64,000 bases of DNA from Grimontia hollisae CIP 101886 (GCF_000176515.1 NZ_ADAQ01000008.1:216001-280000), one strand, 5' to 3'. Positions 1-8,870 are shown, numbered from the stretch's first letter. Made by a program: numbers and translations. The notes: generated by a model not told the origin, from the sequence alone.

Positions 1-1066
1 CATCCAAATCCAGGGTGTAATCACGGGTGATCGCTTGCGGGGAGTCTGACTCATCATCGCAGAGCGGACGCACTCCACTGTAAGTCCACACCACATCATC
101 ACTGCTTAACGGGCGCTTGAAGTGCTGGTTGTACACCGACAGGATATAGTCAATCTCTTGTTGCTCAATCGCGACATCACGCGGATCACCTTTGTATTCC
201 ACGTCCGTGGTGCCAATGATTGAGAAGCGGTCAAGGTAGGGCAACACAAACACGATACGCCCATCTTCATTTTGCAGGATATACGCCACCTCTTCACTGT
301 GAACACGTGGCACCACAATATGGCTGCCCTTGATAAGGCGAATGCCACGGGGAGATTTCAGCGAGGTGCTTTCATCGTAAAAAGCTTTCACCCAGGGGCC
401 CGCTGCATTCACCAGTACTTTGGCGTTGCGGATCAGGATTTCACCGGTCAGGGTGTCCTGAATTTCCACATGCCAGAGACCTCCCTGACGCCCGGCCTTT
501 ACCACCTTACAACGGTTACGCACTTCAGCGCCGCGCTCTGCCGCATCCATCACATTCAACATCACCAGGCGCGCATCATCGACCCAGCAATCGGAGTATT
601 CAAACCCTTTTGTGATGTCCGTTTTCAATACCGAGCTGTCACCAAAGCGAATGCCTTTACTGGCAGGGAGTGTGGTCCGTTTGCCAAGGTGGTCATAGAG
701 AAACAGCCCGATACGGATCATCCAGGCTGGTCGCAGGTGCGGGCGGTGCGGTAAGCGAAAGCGCATCGGCCAGGCAAGGAACGGGGCTTTTTTGAGCAGC
801 ACTTCACGCTCAGCAAGCGCTTCACTCACCAGGCGGAATTCATAGTGCTCAAGATAGCGCAGGCCACCATGGATCAGTTTGGAACTGGCCGACGAGGTTG
901 CCGATGCGAAGTCCGCCGCCTCATAAAGCCCGACTTTCAGCCCCCGCCCCGCCGCATCTGCCGCGATACCCGCACCGTTGATCCCGCCACCCACCACAAT
1001 GACATCAAGCACGTCATCATGGTGATTGTTTTGATTATGGTTTTCCTGTTCCCTGACCTGACTCAT
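1..1066 (-). CDS. glpD: aerobic glycerol-3-phosphate dehydrogenase, 3' end beyond window
   Basis: Flavoprotein that oxidises sn-glycerol-3-phosphate to dihydroxyacetone phosphate at the inner membrane and passes electrons to quinone. The first 355 codons are here; the family is about 500 residues, so the last third lies left of position 1. The FAD-binding Rossmann motif VVGGGINGAGIA sits near residue 20, followed by a stretch ending SSKLIHGGLRYLE that is typical of GlpD. The last codons visible read WTYSGVRPLCDDES, also GlpD-like. The ATG at 1066 has a GAGGGTG ribosome site. The N-terminus is unusually rich in His and Asn before the Rossmann fold. It is transcribed alone, next to its repressor gene glpR, and has a GlpR-type operator upstream. 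Confidence 0.95.
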   Translation of the reverse strand, partial: MSQVREQENHNQNNHHDDVLDVIVVGGGINGAGIAADAAGRGLKVGLYEAADFASATSSASSKLIHGGLRYLEHYEFRLVSEALAEREVLLKKAPFLAWPMRFRLPHRPHLRPAWMIRIGLFLYDHLGKRTTLPASKGIRFGDSSVLKTDITKGFEYSDCWVDDARLVMLNVMDAAERGAEVRNRCKVVKAGRQGGLWHVEIQDTLTGEILIRNAKVLVNAAGPWVKAFYDESTSLKSPRGIRLIKGSHIVVPRVHSEEVAYILQNEDGRIVFVLPYLDRFSIIGTTDVEYKGDPRDVAIEQQEIDYILSVYNQHFKRPLSSDDVVWTYSGVRPLCDDESDSPQAITRDYTLDLD

Positions 1067-1093
1067 TTCACCCTCACGCTCATACGAACATTT

Positions 1094-1139
1094 AATTTTC
1101 GTTTTCGAGCATTCTAGTACAAATATTTCACAATCCCAA
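1094..1139 (-). promoter_or_regulatory. glpD promoter with GlpR-type operator
   Basis: On the reverse strand a -35 box TTGGGA (1134-1139) is followed after 17 bp by a -10 box TAGAAT (1111-1116). The sequence AATGCTCGAAAACGAAAATT (1094-1113) overlaps the -10 and start region and has the ATGYTCG half-site pattern of known GlpR operators. A further CGAACAT half-site lies at about 1084-1090. Binding by the adjacent GlpR is inferred from family knowledge. Confidence 0.65.
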
Positions 1140-1174
1140 TGGTTAAATAGTGAATATTTGTTCAAAACAGGCAC

Positions 1175-1198
1175 AAAAAAACCGCCATACGGCGGTTT
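1175..1198 (-). terminator. intrinsic terminator of glpEGR
   Basis: Stem AAACCGCC/GGCGGTTT with a short loop, followed by a run of seven T on the reverse strand, 19 bp past the glpR stop. Confidence 0.85.
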
Positions 1199-1216
1199 CG
1201 ATAATAGAAAGAATAT

Positions 1217-1978
1217 TCATTCGACCATTTCTACCAAGGTTTCAAGCTCTTGCATTCTGGCCTGTAACGGCTCTGGCAATGGGGCATTGGTGAACAACAT
1301 ATCAATTTGTGCGATATCACCGACATTCACCATGGCGTTGCGACCAAATTTGGTATGGTCAACCGCCAGCATCACAGAACGGCTGTTTTGCATAATCGCC
1401 TGCTTTACCCGCACTTCGTGGTAGTCAAAGTCAAGCAGGCTGCCGTCGTGGTCGATACCGCTGATCCCGAGAATGCCAAAGTCGAGACGGAACTGGGAGA
1501 CGAAATCCAGCGTCGCCTCCCCCATGATCCCGCCATCACGGTTACGCACTTCCCCACCCGCCATGATGATGCGGAAATCTTCTTTCGCCATTAGGATGCT
1601 GGCGGCATTGAGGTTATTGGTAACAATGCGCAAATCCTGGTGATTCAACAAAGCGCGGGCCACCGCTTCAGGGGTGGTGCCAATATCAATAAACAGGGTG
1701 GCGCCATCAGGAATGTGTGCCACCAGCGCTTGTGCCAGACGGTTTTTGGCATCCAGCTGCATGACCTTACGGGCATCATAGGCGGTATTCACAGAGCTGG
1801 AGGGAATGGTTGCCCCGCCATGCTGGCGGCGAATTTTGTTTTCTGCCGCCAGCTCATTGAGATCGCGACGGATGGTTTGGGGGCTGACATCGAAGTGGGC
1901 CACCAGATCATCAGTACTGACGTAACCCTTGCTTCGGACCAGATCGAGTATTTCCCGGTGACGTAATGTTTGTTTCAC
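1217..1978 (-). CDS. glpR: DeoR-family glycerol-3-phosphate regulon repressor
   Basis: Transcriptional repressor of glp genes that is released from DNA by glycerol-3-phosphate. The protein is 253 residues, matching the family length of 252. It has an N-terminal winged helix-turn-helix (VSPQTIRRDLNELA near residue 30) and a DeoR sensor domain with FIDIGTTPEAVA and GGIIGEATLDF-like motifs. I chose the GTG at 1978, which gives VKQTLRHREI as in E. coli MKQTQRHNGI and has AGGGG seven bases upstream. A longer reading to 2011 adds an unconserved leader. It is the last gene of the glpE-glpG-glpR operon and the likely regulator of glpD next door. Confidence 0.95.
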   Translation of the reverse strand: MKQTLRHREILDLVRSKGYVSTDDLVAHFDVSPQTIRRDLNELAAENKIRRQHGGATIPSSSVNTAYDARKVMQLDAKNRLAQALVAHIPDGATLFIDIGTTPEAVARALLNHQDLRIVTNNLNAASILMAKEDFRIIMAGGEVRNRDGGIMGEATLDFVSQFRLDFGILGISGIDHDGSLLDFDYHEVRVKQAIMQNSRSVMLAVDHTKFGRNAMVNVGDIAQIDMLFTNAPLPEPLQARMQELETLVEMVE

Positions 1979-2066
1979 GGCATCCCCTGCGCAAAAGTAA
2001 AAACTGCCCACAGTTTACGTGGCTACACTGGGAATGCCAATCCGAGCACCCAAGGGGTGATCAAGG

Positions 2067-2903
2067 TTAGCGTAGGTGTCTCAATTTGGCGTCGATGAAG
2101 CCAAGCACACAGCCGGACACCAAACCAAACAGGTGCGCCATGTTGGCAATCGCCATACCAAACGGTTCGAAAAAGCCCACCACCAGCCAAAGCAGCATAA
2201 AGCCAACGTAAGCCGGTTCAATAGAGAGCCCACGCTCCGGCGCGAGTGCGCCCATTAGCCACAGATAGCCCAGCAGCGCATAGACCACCCCGGACATACC
2301 GCCAAACGCAGGGCCGTCGAAAACATACTGGCCAAGGCCGGAAAAGAGGGAAGTGAGGAGAAACAGTGACATCAGCTTGGTGCTGCCACTGTGCTGTTCA
2401 ATTTTGCCGCCAAGTACCCACCACCACAGCAGGTTAAACACAATGTGGGTGGCAGAGAAATGGAGCAGCGCATGGGAAAACAAGCGCCAGAGCTGCCATT
2501 GCTGCGCCTCTGTTGCCGGGAAGTGCAGCAGCGAAAACACGTCGTTACCCAAGCCCAGCGTCAGCCCAGCAAACACCACGATACAAACCACCATCACGGC
2601 CAGCGTAAACGGACCTGCGTTTTGTTTCAGTGACGCCAGCAACCCTTGGCGTGGATAGAAAAACTGGGCGGTGCGGCTTTCCGCCATCTCCCACGAGGCA
2701 GCCTGGTATCTTTCAGCCATGGGATTTTGCAGGAAAGTATCAAGCTCCGCTTCTACCTCAACCTGATGCTGACTATCAGCCAGCCACAAGGCAAACTGGC
2801 CTTCCCCTTCCGGCATCATGTGAATAGCAATGTTCCGTGATGCCATGTAATCAATAAACGCCTGTGCGGCCCTGGGATTGGAAAGTGCAGTCAGCCTTAT
2901 CAT
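2067..2903 (-). CDS. glpG: rhomboid intramembrane serine protease GlpG
   Basis: Inner-membrane protease that cleaves transmembrane substrates within the bilayer. The protein has 278 residues (E. coli 276). A cytoplasmic N-terminal domain covers about residues 1-90, followed by six predicted membrane helices. The catalytic serine lies in GGMSG (S204) and the catalytic histidine in NMAHLFG (H257), with the supporting H-x-x-x-N motif in HIVFN near residue 153. The ATG at 2903 has a GAGGTA ribosome site. It lies 22 bp after glpE and 88 bp before glpR in the same transcript. Its name reflects operon position only; no role in glycerol metabolism is implied by the sequence. Confidence 0.95.
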   Translation of the reverse strand: MIRLTALSNPRAAQAFIDYMASRNIAIHMMPEGEGQFALWLADSQHQVEVEAELDTFLQNPMAERYQAASWEMAESRTAQFFYPRQGLLASLKQNAGPFTLAVMVVCIVVFAGLTLGLGNDVFSLLHFPATEAQQWQLWRLFSHALLHFSATHIVFNLLWWWVLGGKIEQHSGSTKLMSLFLLTSLFSGLGQYVFDGPAFGGMSGVVYALLGYLWLMGALAPERGLSIEPAYVGFMLLWLVVGFFEPFGMAIANMAHLFGLVSGCVLGFIDAKLRHLR

Positions 2904-2925
2904 AGTACCTCTTCGTTATTCGCAA

Positions 2926-3255
2926 TCAGATGCCCGATGCCACCGGTAAGGACTGTCGGCGCCAGGCCTCAAAACCCCCATCCACACTGTACACTTGCTC
3001 AAAACCCTGATTGATCAAATATTGCGCCGCCCCTTGGCTGCTGACGCCGTGATAACACATCACCAGCACAGGCTGCTCGAAATCAACCTCATTCATGAAC
3101 TGTACAATGGTATCATTGGTAAGGTGGAATGCCCCCTGTGGATGAGATAGCTGAAATGATTGAGGATCCCGGATGTCCACCATCACAGCGTGATGATCGT
3201 CACTTTCCAGCATCGCCAACGCATCCACCACAGAGATATGCGCAAATTGTTCCAT
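2926..3255 (-). CDS. glpE: thiosulfate sulfurtransferase (single-domain rhodanese)
   Basis: Cytoplasmic rhodanese that transfers sulfane sulfur from thiosulfate to acceptors such as cyanide or thioredoxin. It has 109 residues, a single rhodanese domain, like E. coli GlpE (108). The active-site loop is CYHGVSS with the persulfide cysteine at C67; VDIRDPQSF near residue 26 is the usual second rhodanese motif. It is the first gene of the glpE-glpG-glpR operon. The 317 bp upstream, after rpoH, carry a CRP-like site and several DnaA-box-like sequences. Confidence 0.95.
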   Translation of the reverse strand: MEQFAHISVVDALAMLESDDHHAVMVDIRDPQSFQLSHPQGAFHLTNDTIVQFMNEVDFEQPVLVMCYHGVSSQGAAQYLINQGFEQVYSVDGGFEAWRRQSLPVASGI

Positions 3256-3380
3256 GGGTTATTCCACTCCCGTTAATCCAGATAAATCAACGTATCCTCG
3301 CCGTAATACCCGCAAAGACACGTAAAACGGCATTGTACATGACTTTTTTCTTCAGCAGGCCACAGAGATCTTAAGGGATT

Positions 3381-3490
3381 TGTGTAAATTATCACCACCT
3401 GTGGAAAAAACTGTGGATTGCGTTGATAAAGTAGCTCGACGATGAAGGATCCACAATATGTAGTGTTGATCGTAATAAAGCTGTGGAAAA
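3381..3490. promoter_or_regulatory. glpE upstream region: CRP-like site and DnaA-box-like repeats
   Basis: Within the gene-free stretch 3256-3528, TGTGTAAATTATCACC (3381-3396) fits the CRP half-sites TGTGA-N6-TCACA with two mismatches. TGTGGAAAA occurs at 3400-3408 and 3482-3490; its complement TTTTCCACA fits the relaxed DnaA box TTWTNCACA. Weaker relatives TGTGGATTG (3412-3420) and GGATCCACA (3447-3455) lie between. Function is inferred only. Confidence 0.4.
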
Positions 3491-3528
3491 CATTTCCCGG
3501 AGGAGCATATTGACGAATTAACAGAGAC

Positions 3529-3553
3529 AAAAAAACCGGCACATGGCCGGTTT
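3529..3553 (-). terminator. intrinsic terminator of rpoH
   Basis: Stem AAACCGG/CCGGTTT (3533-3539 with 3547-3553), followed on the reverse strand by a T run, 20 bp past the rpoH stop. Confidence 0.85.
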
Positions 3554-3572
3554 CTGTCTCGATAACGGGCGA

Positions 3573-4442
3573 TTACAGGGCATCACCCACAGCATCTTTT
3601 AATTTACGCATCGCATTCTTTTCAAGCTGACGGATACGCTCTGCTGAGACCTGATAATGATCAGCCAGCTCCTGCAAGGTCACCTTATTGTCATCATCCA
3701 GCCAACGTGAACGGATGATATGCTGGCTGCGCGCATCAAGACCCGACATGGCTTGCGCCAGACGACGATTGGTATGGTCCTCCCAATTTTGGGATTCCAG
3801 GTTGGTGGCAATATCTGAGCTTTTGTCTTCCAGATAGAAAACCGGTGCAACTGCACCACCTTCGCGCTCGTCATCACCGACGCCAGCGTCAAACCCTGCA
3901 TCCTGCGCAGCAAGACGGGATTCCATCTCACGCACTTCTGCTGCATCCACCCCCAGCTGCTCAGCAACCATATTCACTTCTTCGGCATTGAACCAGCCCA
4001 GACGTTTTTTCGATTTTCGCAGATTGAAGAACAGCTTGCGCTGAGCTTTGGTGGTCGCGACTTTCACGATACGCCAGTTACGCAACACGTACTCGTGGAT
4101 TTCTGCTTTAATCCAGTGAACCGCAAAAGACACCAAACGCACACCCACTTCCGGGTTGAAGCGTTTTACCGCCTTCATCAGGCCGATATTCCCTTCCTGC
4201 ACAAGATCAGAGATTGGCAATCCGTAACCGGAATAACCACGGGCAATATGAACAACAAAGCGCAGGTGAGACAGGATCAGGCTTTTTGCTGCATCCAAGT
4301 CTTCCTCGTAGTGCAGACGTTCTGCCAGCTCACGCTCCTCATCAGCAGTCAACATTGGGTAGCTGTTTACCTGCTGCAGATAGCTGTCCAGGCTATCTTG
4401 GGAGATGGGGGCCAGTGCATACATCTCTGCTGTCATTTTCAC
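3573..4442 (-). CDS. rpoH: RNA polymerase heat-shock sigma factor 32
   Basis: Directs RNA polymerase to heat-shock promoters. The protein has 289 residues (E. coli 284). Region 2 contains [20 protein letters not shown] and [16 protein letters not shown]. The RpoH box [10 protein letters not shown], which contributes to core binding and turnover, is intact. Region 4.2 ends in [19 protein letters not shown]. An acidic, variable loop follows the box near residues 180-200. The start ATG at 4442 has an AGAGGTG ribosome site. It follows ftsX by 105 bp in the common gammaproteobacterial order ftsYEX-rpoH, and has its own terminator. The leader contains a compact hairpin at 4473-4489. Confidence 0.97.
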   Translation of the reverse strand: MKMTAEMYALAPISQDSLDSYLQQVNSYPMLTADEERELAERLHYEEDLDAAKSLILSHLRFVVHIARGYSGYGLPISDLVQEGNIGLMKAVKRFNPEVGVRLVSFAVHWIKAEIHEYVLRNWRIVKVATTKAQRKLFFNLRKSKKRLGWFNAEEVNMVAEQLGVDAAEVREMESRLAAQDAGFDAGVGDDEREGGAVAPVFYLEDKSSDIATNLESQNWEDHTNRRLAQAMSGLDARSQHIIRSRWLDDDNKVTLQELADHYQVSAERIRQLEKNAMRKLKDAVGDAL

Positions 4443-4472
4443 CTCTTTTCGAATGTATCGAACATTGTGTTG

Positions 4473-4489
4473 CCCTCAGGGCAACCGTC
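4473..4489 (-). promoter_or_regulatory. hairpin in rpoH leader
   Basis: The reverse strand reads GTTGCCCTGAGGGCAAC, a perfect 7-bp stem with a 3-nt loop, about 30 nt before the rpoH start. It lacks a T run and so is not a terminator. A possible promoter (TTGCAG, 16 bp, TAGAGT) lies just upstream. A role in rpoH translation control is conjecture. Confidence 0.35.
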
Positions 4490-4547
4490 ATACTCTACTT
4501 AAGTTCAAAAAAACTGCAAGTAGGCACCCTTTTGTGACCTTCATTTA

Positions 4548-5453
4548 TTAAACAGGTTCAATTTCCCGTAAATGTTTTGTGGCTGCAAGCTTTGCAGCCA
4601 GAAGCCCTATCAAGCCCGCCACCATCAACAGAATCAAACCTTCATCCAGGCGGAGGCCCGCCAGGCGGAAACCACTGTCATACAGTGTAGCCAATTTCGC
4701 GACAGCAGCATCCAAAAGCAAGCCGTTGATCGTAGCAACAATCCAAGCCACCAGTGCCCCAGCCAGTGCCAGCCACACACCGGTATAAAGGTACGGACGC
4801 AGGATATAGCTGTCCGTCGCCCCAACCAGCTTCATCACCTGGATTTCTTCTTTCTGACTCAGAACCTGCAAACGCAAGGTATTCCCGATAATGAGAAATA
4901 CGGCCATTAACATCAGACCGGAAAACACCCAGGTTAATGTCAGCACCAGAGACTCAATCGCAGAAAGACGCTGCAACCAGTCACTGTCGAGGCGCACCTC
5001 TTCTACCTCAGGGGCAGCTCGCAGCCTGGCAGCCAGCGCAGTCACATCCTCAGCCCGGTCAGAGGATGGGGTCACCACCACCACTGCTGGCAGCGGGTTT
5101 TCATCCAACAGACTGACCGCTTCTTCAAAACCCTGGATCTGCCGAAGCTCGGTGAGCCCCTGTTCCGGCGAAATATACTCGGCGGTCGCCACGTCCGGCC
5201 AACCGGCCAACGTTTTGCCAAACGCCTCTGCGCGGTTTTCTGACACCGGATTGAGGTACACCGTCAGTTGGTTTGGAGCCTGCCATTCTTGGGTCACCAA
5301 CATGACGTTTTTTGCCAGCATGTACAGAGTGGCAGGTAACGCGAGCGAAAACGCCAGCGCCAGAATGGTCAGCAGGTTGCCCAATGGCTTAGCCATCAGA
5401 TCGTTAAAAGCCTGACGGCCTTGCTGCTTATGCAGTGAAAGAAAGTTAGCCAC
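4548..5453 (-). CDS. ftsX: cell division permease-like protein FtsX
   Basis: Membrane partner of FtsE in the divisome; in E. coli the pair activates the EnvC-amidase system that splits septal peptidoglycan. The GTG at 5453 gives 301 residues beginning VANFLSLHKQQG and has GGAGGT seven bases upstream. It overlaps the ftsE stop by 8 bp, implying translational coupling. One membrane helix near residues 30-55 is followed by a periplasmic domain (with ENPLPAVVVV), then three C-terminal helices with the FtsX motif LIIGNTLRL and KLVGATDSYILRPYLYTG. E. coli FtsX is longer (352) at its N-terminus, which is variable in the family. Confidence 0.95.
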   Translation of the reverse strand: MANFLSLHKQQGRQAFNDLMAKPLGNLLTILALAFSLALPATLYMLAKNVMLVTQEWQAPNQLTVYLNPVSENRAEAFGKTLAGWPDVATAEYISPEQGLTELRQIQGFEEAVSLLDENPLPAVVVVTPSSDRAEDVTALAARLRAAPEVEEVRLDSDWLQRLSAIESLVLTLTWVFSGLMLMAVFLIIGNTLRLQVLSQKEEIQVMKLVGATDSYILRPYLYTGVWLALAGALVAWIVATINGLLLDAAVAKLATLYDSGFRLAGLRLDEGLILLMVAGLIGLLAAKLAATKHLREIEPV

Positions 5454-6111
5454 GGACCACCTCCGAAAGATGCCCTTGGTTAAGTTCAAACCGGCGCATG
5501 TCATAGCGGTTGAGCAGCGATGTATCGTGGGTGGCCATCAAGACGGTCACTCCCACCTGGTTAAACTGGAGGAACAGCTCCATGATTTGCTGTGACAGCT
5601 CGGCATCCAGGTTGCCGGTCGGCTCGTCGGCAACCAGCACCATAGGACGGTTCACGACAGCACGGGCAATGCCGACGCGTTGTTGCTCACCACCGGAGAG
5701 CTGAATAGGCAGGCAACCGGCTTTATCCAGCAGTCCAACCTTATCCAGCGCGGCCGAAACACGCTTTTTAATGTCATTCTCGCTGGCCTGTTCAATGCGC
5801 AGTGGCAGTGCCACGTTGTCAAACACGCTTCGGTCCATCAGCAGTTTATGATCCTGGAAAATCACCCCGATATGGCGGCGCAGGAAAGGAATGTCCTTGC
5901 GCGCAATACGTGAGATGTCATGGTCATTGAACAGGATTTTCCCGTCGCTTGGCCGCTCAATCGCGCACAGCAATTTCAGCAGGGTGCTTTTCCCTGCCCC
6001 TGAGTGACCGGTCAAAAACGCCATATCACCTTTGGGTAAGTGAAAACTCACTCTTTGCAGTGCCTGTTGCCCACCACGGTAGGCCTTACTTACCTGCTGA
6101 AAATGGATCAC
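5446..6111 (-). CDS. ftsE: cell division ATP-binding protein FtsE
   Basis: ABC-type ATPase that works with FtsX at the division septum. The protein has 221 residues (E. coli 222). The Walker A motif is GHSGAGKS (35-42), the Q-loop is in VIFQDHKLL, the ABC signature is LSGGEQQR, the Walker B is VLVADEPTGNLD and the switch histidine is in MATHD. It lies 5 bp after the ftsY stop and overlaps ftsX by 8 bp, so ftsY-ftsE-ftsX form one operon. Confidence 0.97.
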   Translation of the reverse strand: MIHFQQVSKAYRGGQQALQRVSFHLPKGDMAFLTGHSGAGKSTLLKLLCAIERPSDGKILFNDHDISRIARKDIPFLRRHIGVIFQDHKLLMDRSVFDNVALPLRIEQASENDIKKRVSAALDKVGLLDKAGCLPIQLSGGEQQRVGIARAVVNRPMVLVADEPTGNLDAELSQQIMELFLQFNQVGVTVLMATHDTSLLNRYDMRRFELNQGHLSEVVRG

Positions 6112-6116
6112 GCCTA

Positions 6117-7706
6117 TCAGTCCTCCCGACTAAACAGAGCTTCGATAAATTCTTCCGCCACGAACGGACGCAAATCGTCAATGCCTTCACCCACACCGAT
6201 ATAACGGATCGGGATATTGAACTGGTCAGCCACCGCGAAGATCACGCCACCTTTTGCCGTGCCATCCAGTTTGGTCAGGGTGATGCCAGAAAGTGGAGCG
6301 ATGTCGTTAAACAGGCGCGCCTGGCTGATGGCATTCTGGCCGGTACCAGCGTCAATGGTCAGCATGATTTCATGCGGCGCATTTTCATCGAGCTTTTTCA
6401 TCACCCGGACGATTTTCTTCAGCTCTTCCATCAGGTTGGCTTTGTTTTGCAGGCGGCCTGCCGTATCGGCGATCACCACATCAACATTACGCGCTTTTGC
6501 CGCTTCTATCGCGTCATAGATCACTGATGCACTGTCCGCCCCGGTATGCTGGGCAATCACAGGCACATTATTACGTTCACCCCATACTTGTAGCTGTTCG
6601 ACTGCGGCTGCGCGGAACGTGTCACCGGCGGCCAGCATGACAGACTTACCCTGCTGCTGGAACTGCTTGGCCAACTTACCGATAGTGGTGGTTTTACCCA
6701 CGCCGTTTACGCCTACCATCAGGATGACAAACGGGCCATCTTTCCTGTCGATCTCCAGCGGTTTTTCCACCTTGCTCAGGATGTCTGCCATCTCTTGCTT
6801 GAGGATACCGTAAAGTGCTTCACCGTCTTTCAGCTCTTTGCGCGAGGCTTTTTCGGTGAGGCTATTAATAATTTTGGTGGTGGTGTCCATGCCGACATCA
6901 GCAATAAGCAGCTGTTCTTCAAGCTCCTCAAACAGCTCATCATCGATTTTCTTACCGCTGAACAATCCAAAGAATCCTGCGCCCAGATTGACTTTGGTTT
7001 TCTGTAGGCCACGTTTCAGGCGGGCAAAGAACCCCTCTTTTTTCGGTTTTTCCTGCTCAACCTTCGCAGCTTTTTCAGCCGCAAGGCGTGCAGCTTCTTC
7101 TGCTGCTTTGGCTTCTGCTTCTGCTTCTGCCTGCTGACGGGCTTCCTCTTCAGCGCGGGCTTTGGCTTCGGCCTCTGCTTGCTGGCGGGCTTCTTCTTCG
7201 GCGCGGGCCTTGGCTTCTGCCTCTGCCTGCTGACGGGCTTCCTCTTCAGCGCGGGCTTTGGCTTCGGCCTCTGCCTGCTGGCGGGCTTCCTCTTCAGCGC
7301 GGGCTTTGGCTTCGGCCTCTGCCTGCTGGCGGGCTGCTTCTTCAGCGCGGGCCTTGGCTTCGGCCTCTGCCTGCTGACGGGCTTCCTCTTCAGCGCGGGC
7401 CTTGGCTTCGGCCTCTGCCTGCTGACGGGCTTCCTCTTCAGCGCGGGCCTTGGCTTCGGCCTCTGCCTGCTGGCGGGCTGCTTCTTCAGCGCGGGCCTTG
7501 GCTTCGGCCTCTGCCTGCTGACGGGCTTCCTCTTCAGCGCGGGCCTTGGCTTCGGCCTCTGCCTGCTGGCGGGCTGCTTCTTCAGCGCGGGCTTTGGCTT
7601 CTGCTGCTAGGCGTGCTTCCTCGGCTTTTCGCTGTTCTTCTTGTTCGTCATTTTTTCGGCCGAAACCCAGCCAGGACATAAATCCGCGTTTCTTTTTTTC
7701 TGCCAT
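6117..7706 (-). CDS. ftsY: signal recognition particle receptor FtsY with repeat-rich A domain
   Basis: SRP receptor GTPase that docks ribosome-nascent chains at the inner membrane. The ATG at 7706, with AGGA upstream, gives 529 residues starting [18 protein letters not shown]. Residues 36-195 are ten tandem copies of a 16-residue, charged Ala/Glu/Gln/Arg unit. The conserved NG domain follows: GVNGVGKT (332-339), [23 protein letters not shown] and [11 protein letters not shown]. coli FtsY is 497 residues and also has an acidic, variable A domain, but I do not know of it being this regular. The repeats are expected to form a long charged helix. First gene of ftsYEX. Confidence 0.96.
   Translation of the reverse strand: MAEKKKRGFMSWLGFGRKNDEQEEQRKAEEARLAAEAKARAEEAARQQAEAEAKARAEEEARQQAEAEAKARAEEAARQQAEAEAKARAEEEARQQAEAEAKARAEEEARQQAEAEAKARAEEAARQQAEAEAKARAEEEARQQAEAEAKARAEEEARQQAEAEAKARAEEEARQQAEAEAKARAEEEARQQAEAEAEAKAAEEAARLAAEKAAKVEQEKPKKEGFFARLKRGLQKTKVNLGAGFFGLFSGKKIDDELFEELEEQLLIADVGMDTTTKIINSLTEKASRKELKDGEALYGILKQEMADILSKVEKPLEIDRKDGPFVILMVGVNGVGKTTTIGKLAKQFQQQGKSVMLAAGDTFRAAAVEQLQVWGERNNVPVIAQHTGADSASVIYDAIEAAKARNVDVVIADTAGRLQNKANLMEELKKIVRVMKKLDENAPHEIMLTIDAGTGQNAISQARLFNDIAPLSGITLTKLDGTAKGGVIFAVADQFNIPIRYIGVGEGIDDLRPFVAEEFIEALFSRED
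7122..7601 (-). repeat. ten 48-bp tandem repeats within ftsY
   Basis: Ten head-to-tail 48-bp units encode EAKARAEE(A/E)ARQQAEA. Most differences are silent or swap A for E at one position. The DNA copies are nearly identical, which suggests recent expansion or ongoing homogenisation and a tendency for copy number to vary between strains. Confidence 0.95.
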
Positions 7707-7949
7707 TGGCAAATCCTAAAGCTTGATTGGTACAATCAGCCCGGTAACCACGAGCTGATCTAGAAACTGTGAACACTGCTCCCCAGCGAGTGCAGTGGTG
7801 TAACGGCGCGACATGCATACCTCATCGACGCAGCCACTCCGGCGAAAGGAGCCGAAAGCCCTTACGTCGCTAACTGAATAAGATTGGGGGAATGCAGTGC
7901 CATTACCGAAAGCGTATAGTCTAACACCTTCTTAGCGGTCAAAAAATCT

Positions 7950-8585
7950 ATGGTAAGACGTAACCCTAAAAACCCTGCGAACCGGAACACGGGTCGCAGA
8001 CACGCTTCAACGGCCAATACAGGAGGCGGCACTGGTTTTGTCCGCATCATTTCCGGCAAATGGCGAGGCCGTAAGCTGCCGGTAAAGAACGTGGAAGGCT
8101 TGCGCCCGACCACAGACCGCGTCAAAGAAACGGTCTTCAACTGGCTGGCCGCAGACCTTTATGAGGCACGCTGCCTGGACGTCTTTGCAGGCAGTGGTGG
8201 GCTGGGCCTTGAAGCCTTGTCCCGCCATGCAGGGCACGTCACCTTGCTGGAATTGGATAAAGGCGCGGCGACGCAAATCCGCCAGAATCTCAACACGCTG
8301 AAAGCCGAGAACGCTACGGTACACAATACCGATGCCCTGACCTATCTTTCCAATCAGGGGCAGCCGTTTGACGTGGTCTTTATTGACCCGCCATTTCGCA
8401 AAGACTTGCTGGGTGATGTGATCAACAAACTTGAGCACAATGGGTGGCTAAGCCACAACGCGCTGGTCTACATTGAGGCAGAGAAAGAACTGGGACAACC
8501 GGTCGTGCCGGCGCACTGGGACATGATTAAGGAAAAGCATGCCGGGCAAGTCAGTTTCCGGCTGTATCAAAGAGAGGAAAAATGA
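7950..8585 (+). CDS. rsmD: 16S rRNA (guanine966-N2)-methyltransferase RsmD
   Basis: Methylates G966 of 16S rRNA using S-adenosylmethionine. The protein has 211 residues (E. coli 198), with a basic N-terminal extension of about 12 residues. The RNA-contacting start of the domain is RIISGKWRGRKLPV. The SAM-binding motif is FAGSGGLG (79-86) and the catalytic motif is DPPF (146-149). LRPTTDRVKETVFNWL near residue 51 is the family signature. It is divergent from ftsY across 243 bp, as in E. coli, and its TGA overlaps the next ATG by 4 bp. The ribosome site before 7950 is weak, so the exact start is not certain. Confidence 0.95.
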   Translation: MVRRNPKNPANRNTGRRHASTANTGGGTGFVRIISGKWRGRKLPVKNVEGLRPTTDRVKETVFNWLAADLYEARCLDVFAGSGGLGLEALSRHAGHVTLLELDKGAATQIRQNLNTLKAENATVHNTDALTYLSNQGQPFDVVFIDPPFRKDLLGDVINKLEHNGWLSHNALVYIEAEKELGQPVVPAHWDMIKEKHAGQVSFRLYQREEK

Positions 8586-8854
8586 AAGCACTCATCCTGT
8601 TAGCAAAAGCGGCCATCGGCTTTGTCTGGTTTGTCCTGATTGCCAATATCGTCCATCCCTTTCCCGGGGTTGCCGCGATGGCGCTTTATATCATGACCGC
8701 CTTCCTGTTCTGTATGCACGGCCTGCAGATGCTGATTTTTATCGGTGCCTTCGGTGACAAAATCACTATGACGAAGTGGGAAAAGTGGTCAATCCTGTTG
8801 TTTGGCATTTTTGCCCTGCTCGACATTCGCCGTAAGTATATGGTCAGTCAATAA
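8582..8854 (+). CDS. yhhL: DUF1145 family small membrane protein (YhhL-like)
   Basis: Ninety-residue inner-membrane protein of unknown function with three predicted hydrophobic helices (residues about 3-22, 32-54 and 68-80). It matches the E. coli YhhL position immediately after rsmD and is translationally coupled to it through ATGA. The sequence FPGVAAMALYIMTAFLFCMHGLQ is characteristic of DUF1145 by recall. A terminator follows at 8871, so rsmD-yhhL form a two-gene unit. Confidence 0.8.
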   Translation: MKALILLAKAAIGFVWFVLIANIVHPFPGVAAMALYIMTAFLFCMHGLQMLIFIGAFGDKITMTKWEKWSILLFGIFALLDIRRKYMVSQ

Positions 8855-8870
8855 CATATCCGACAAGAAT

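Noticed and set aside
3273..3542. 89-codon reverse-strand frame between rpoH and glpE
   Set aside because: It overlaps the rpoH terminator, has no ribosome site and no family features.
7122..7601. Regular repeats suggesting a CRISPR array
   Set aside because: The 48-bp units are directly adjacent with no unique spacers and lie inside the ftsY reading frame.
7088..7681. Long Leu/Gly-rich open frames on the forward strand opposite ftsY
   Set aside because: They are shadows of the 48-bp repeats read backwards; the reverse-strand FtsY reading is conserved and complete.
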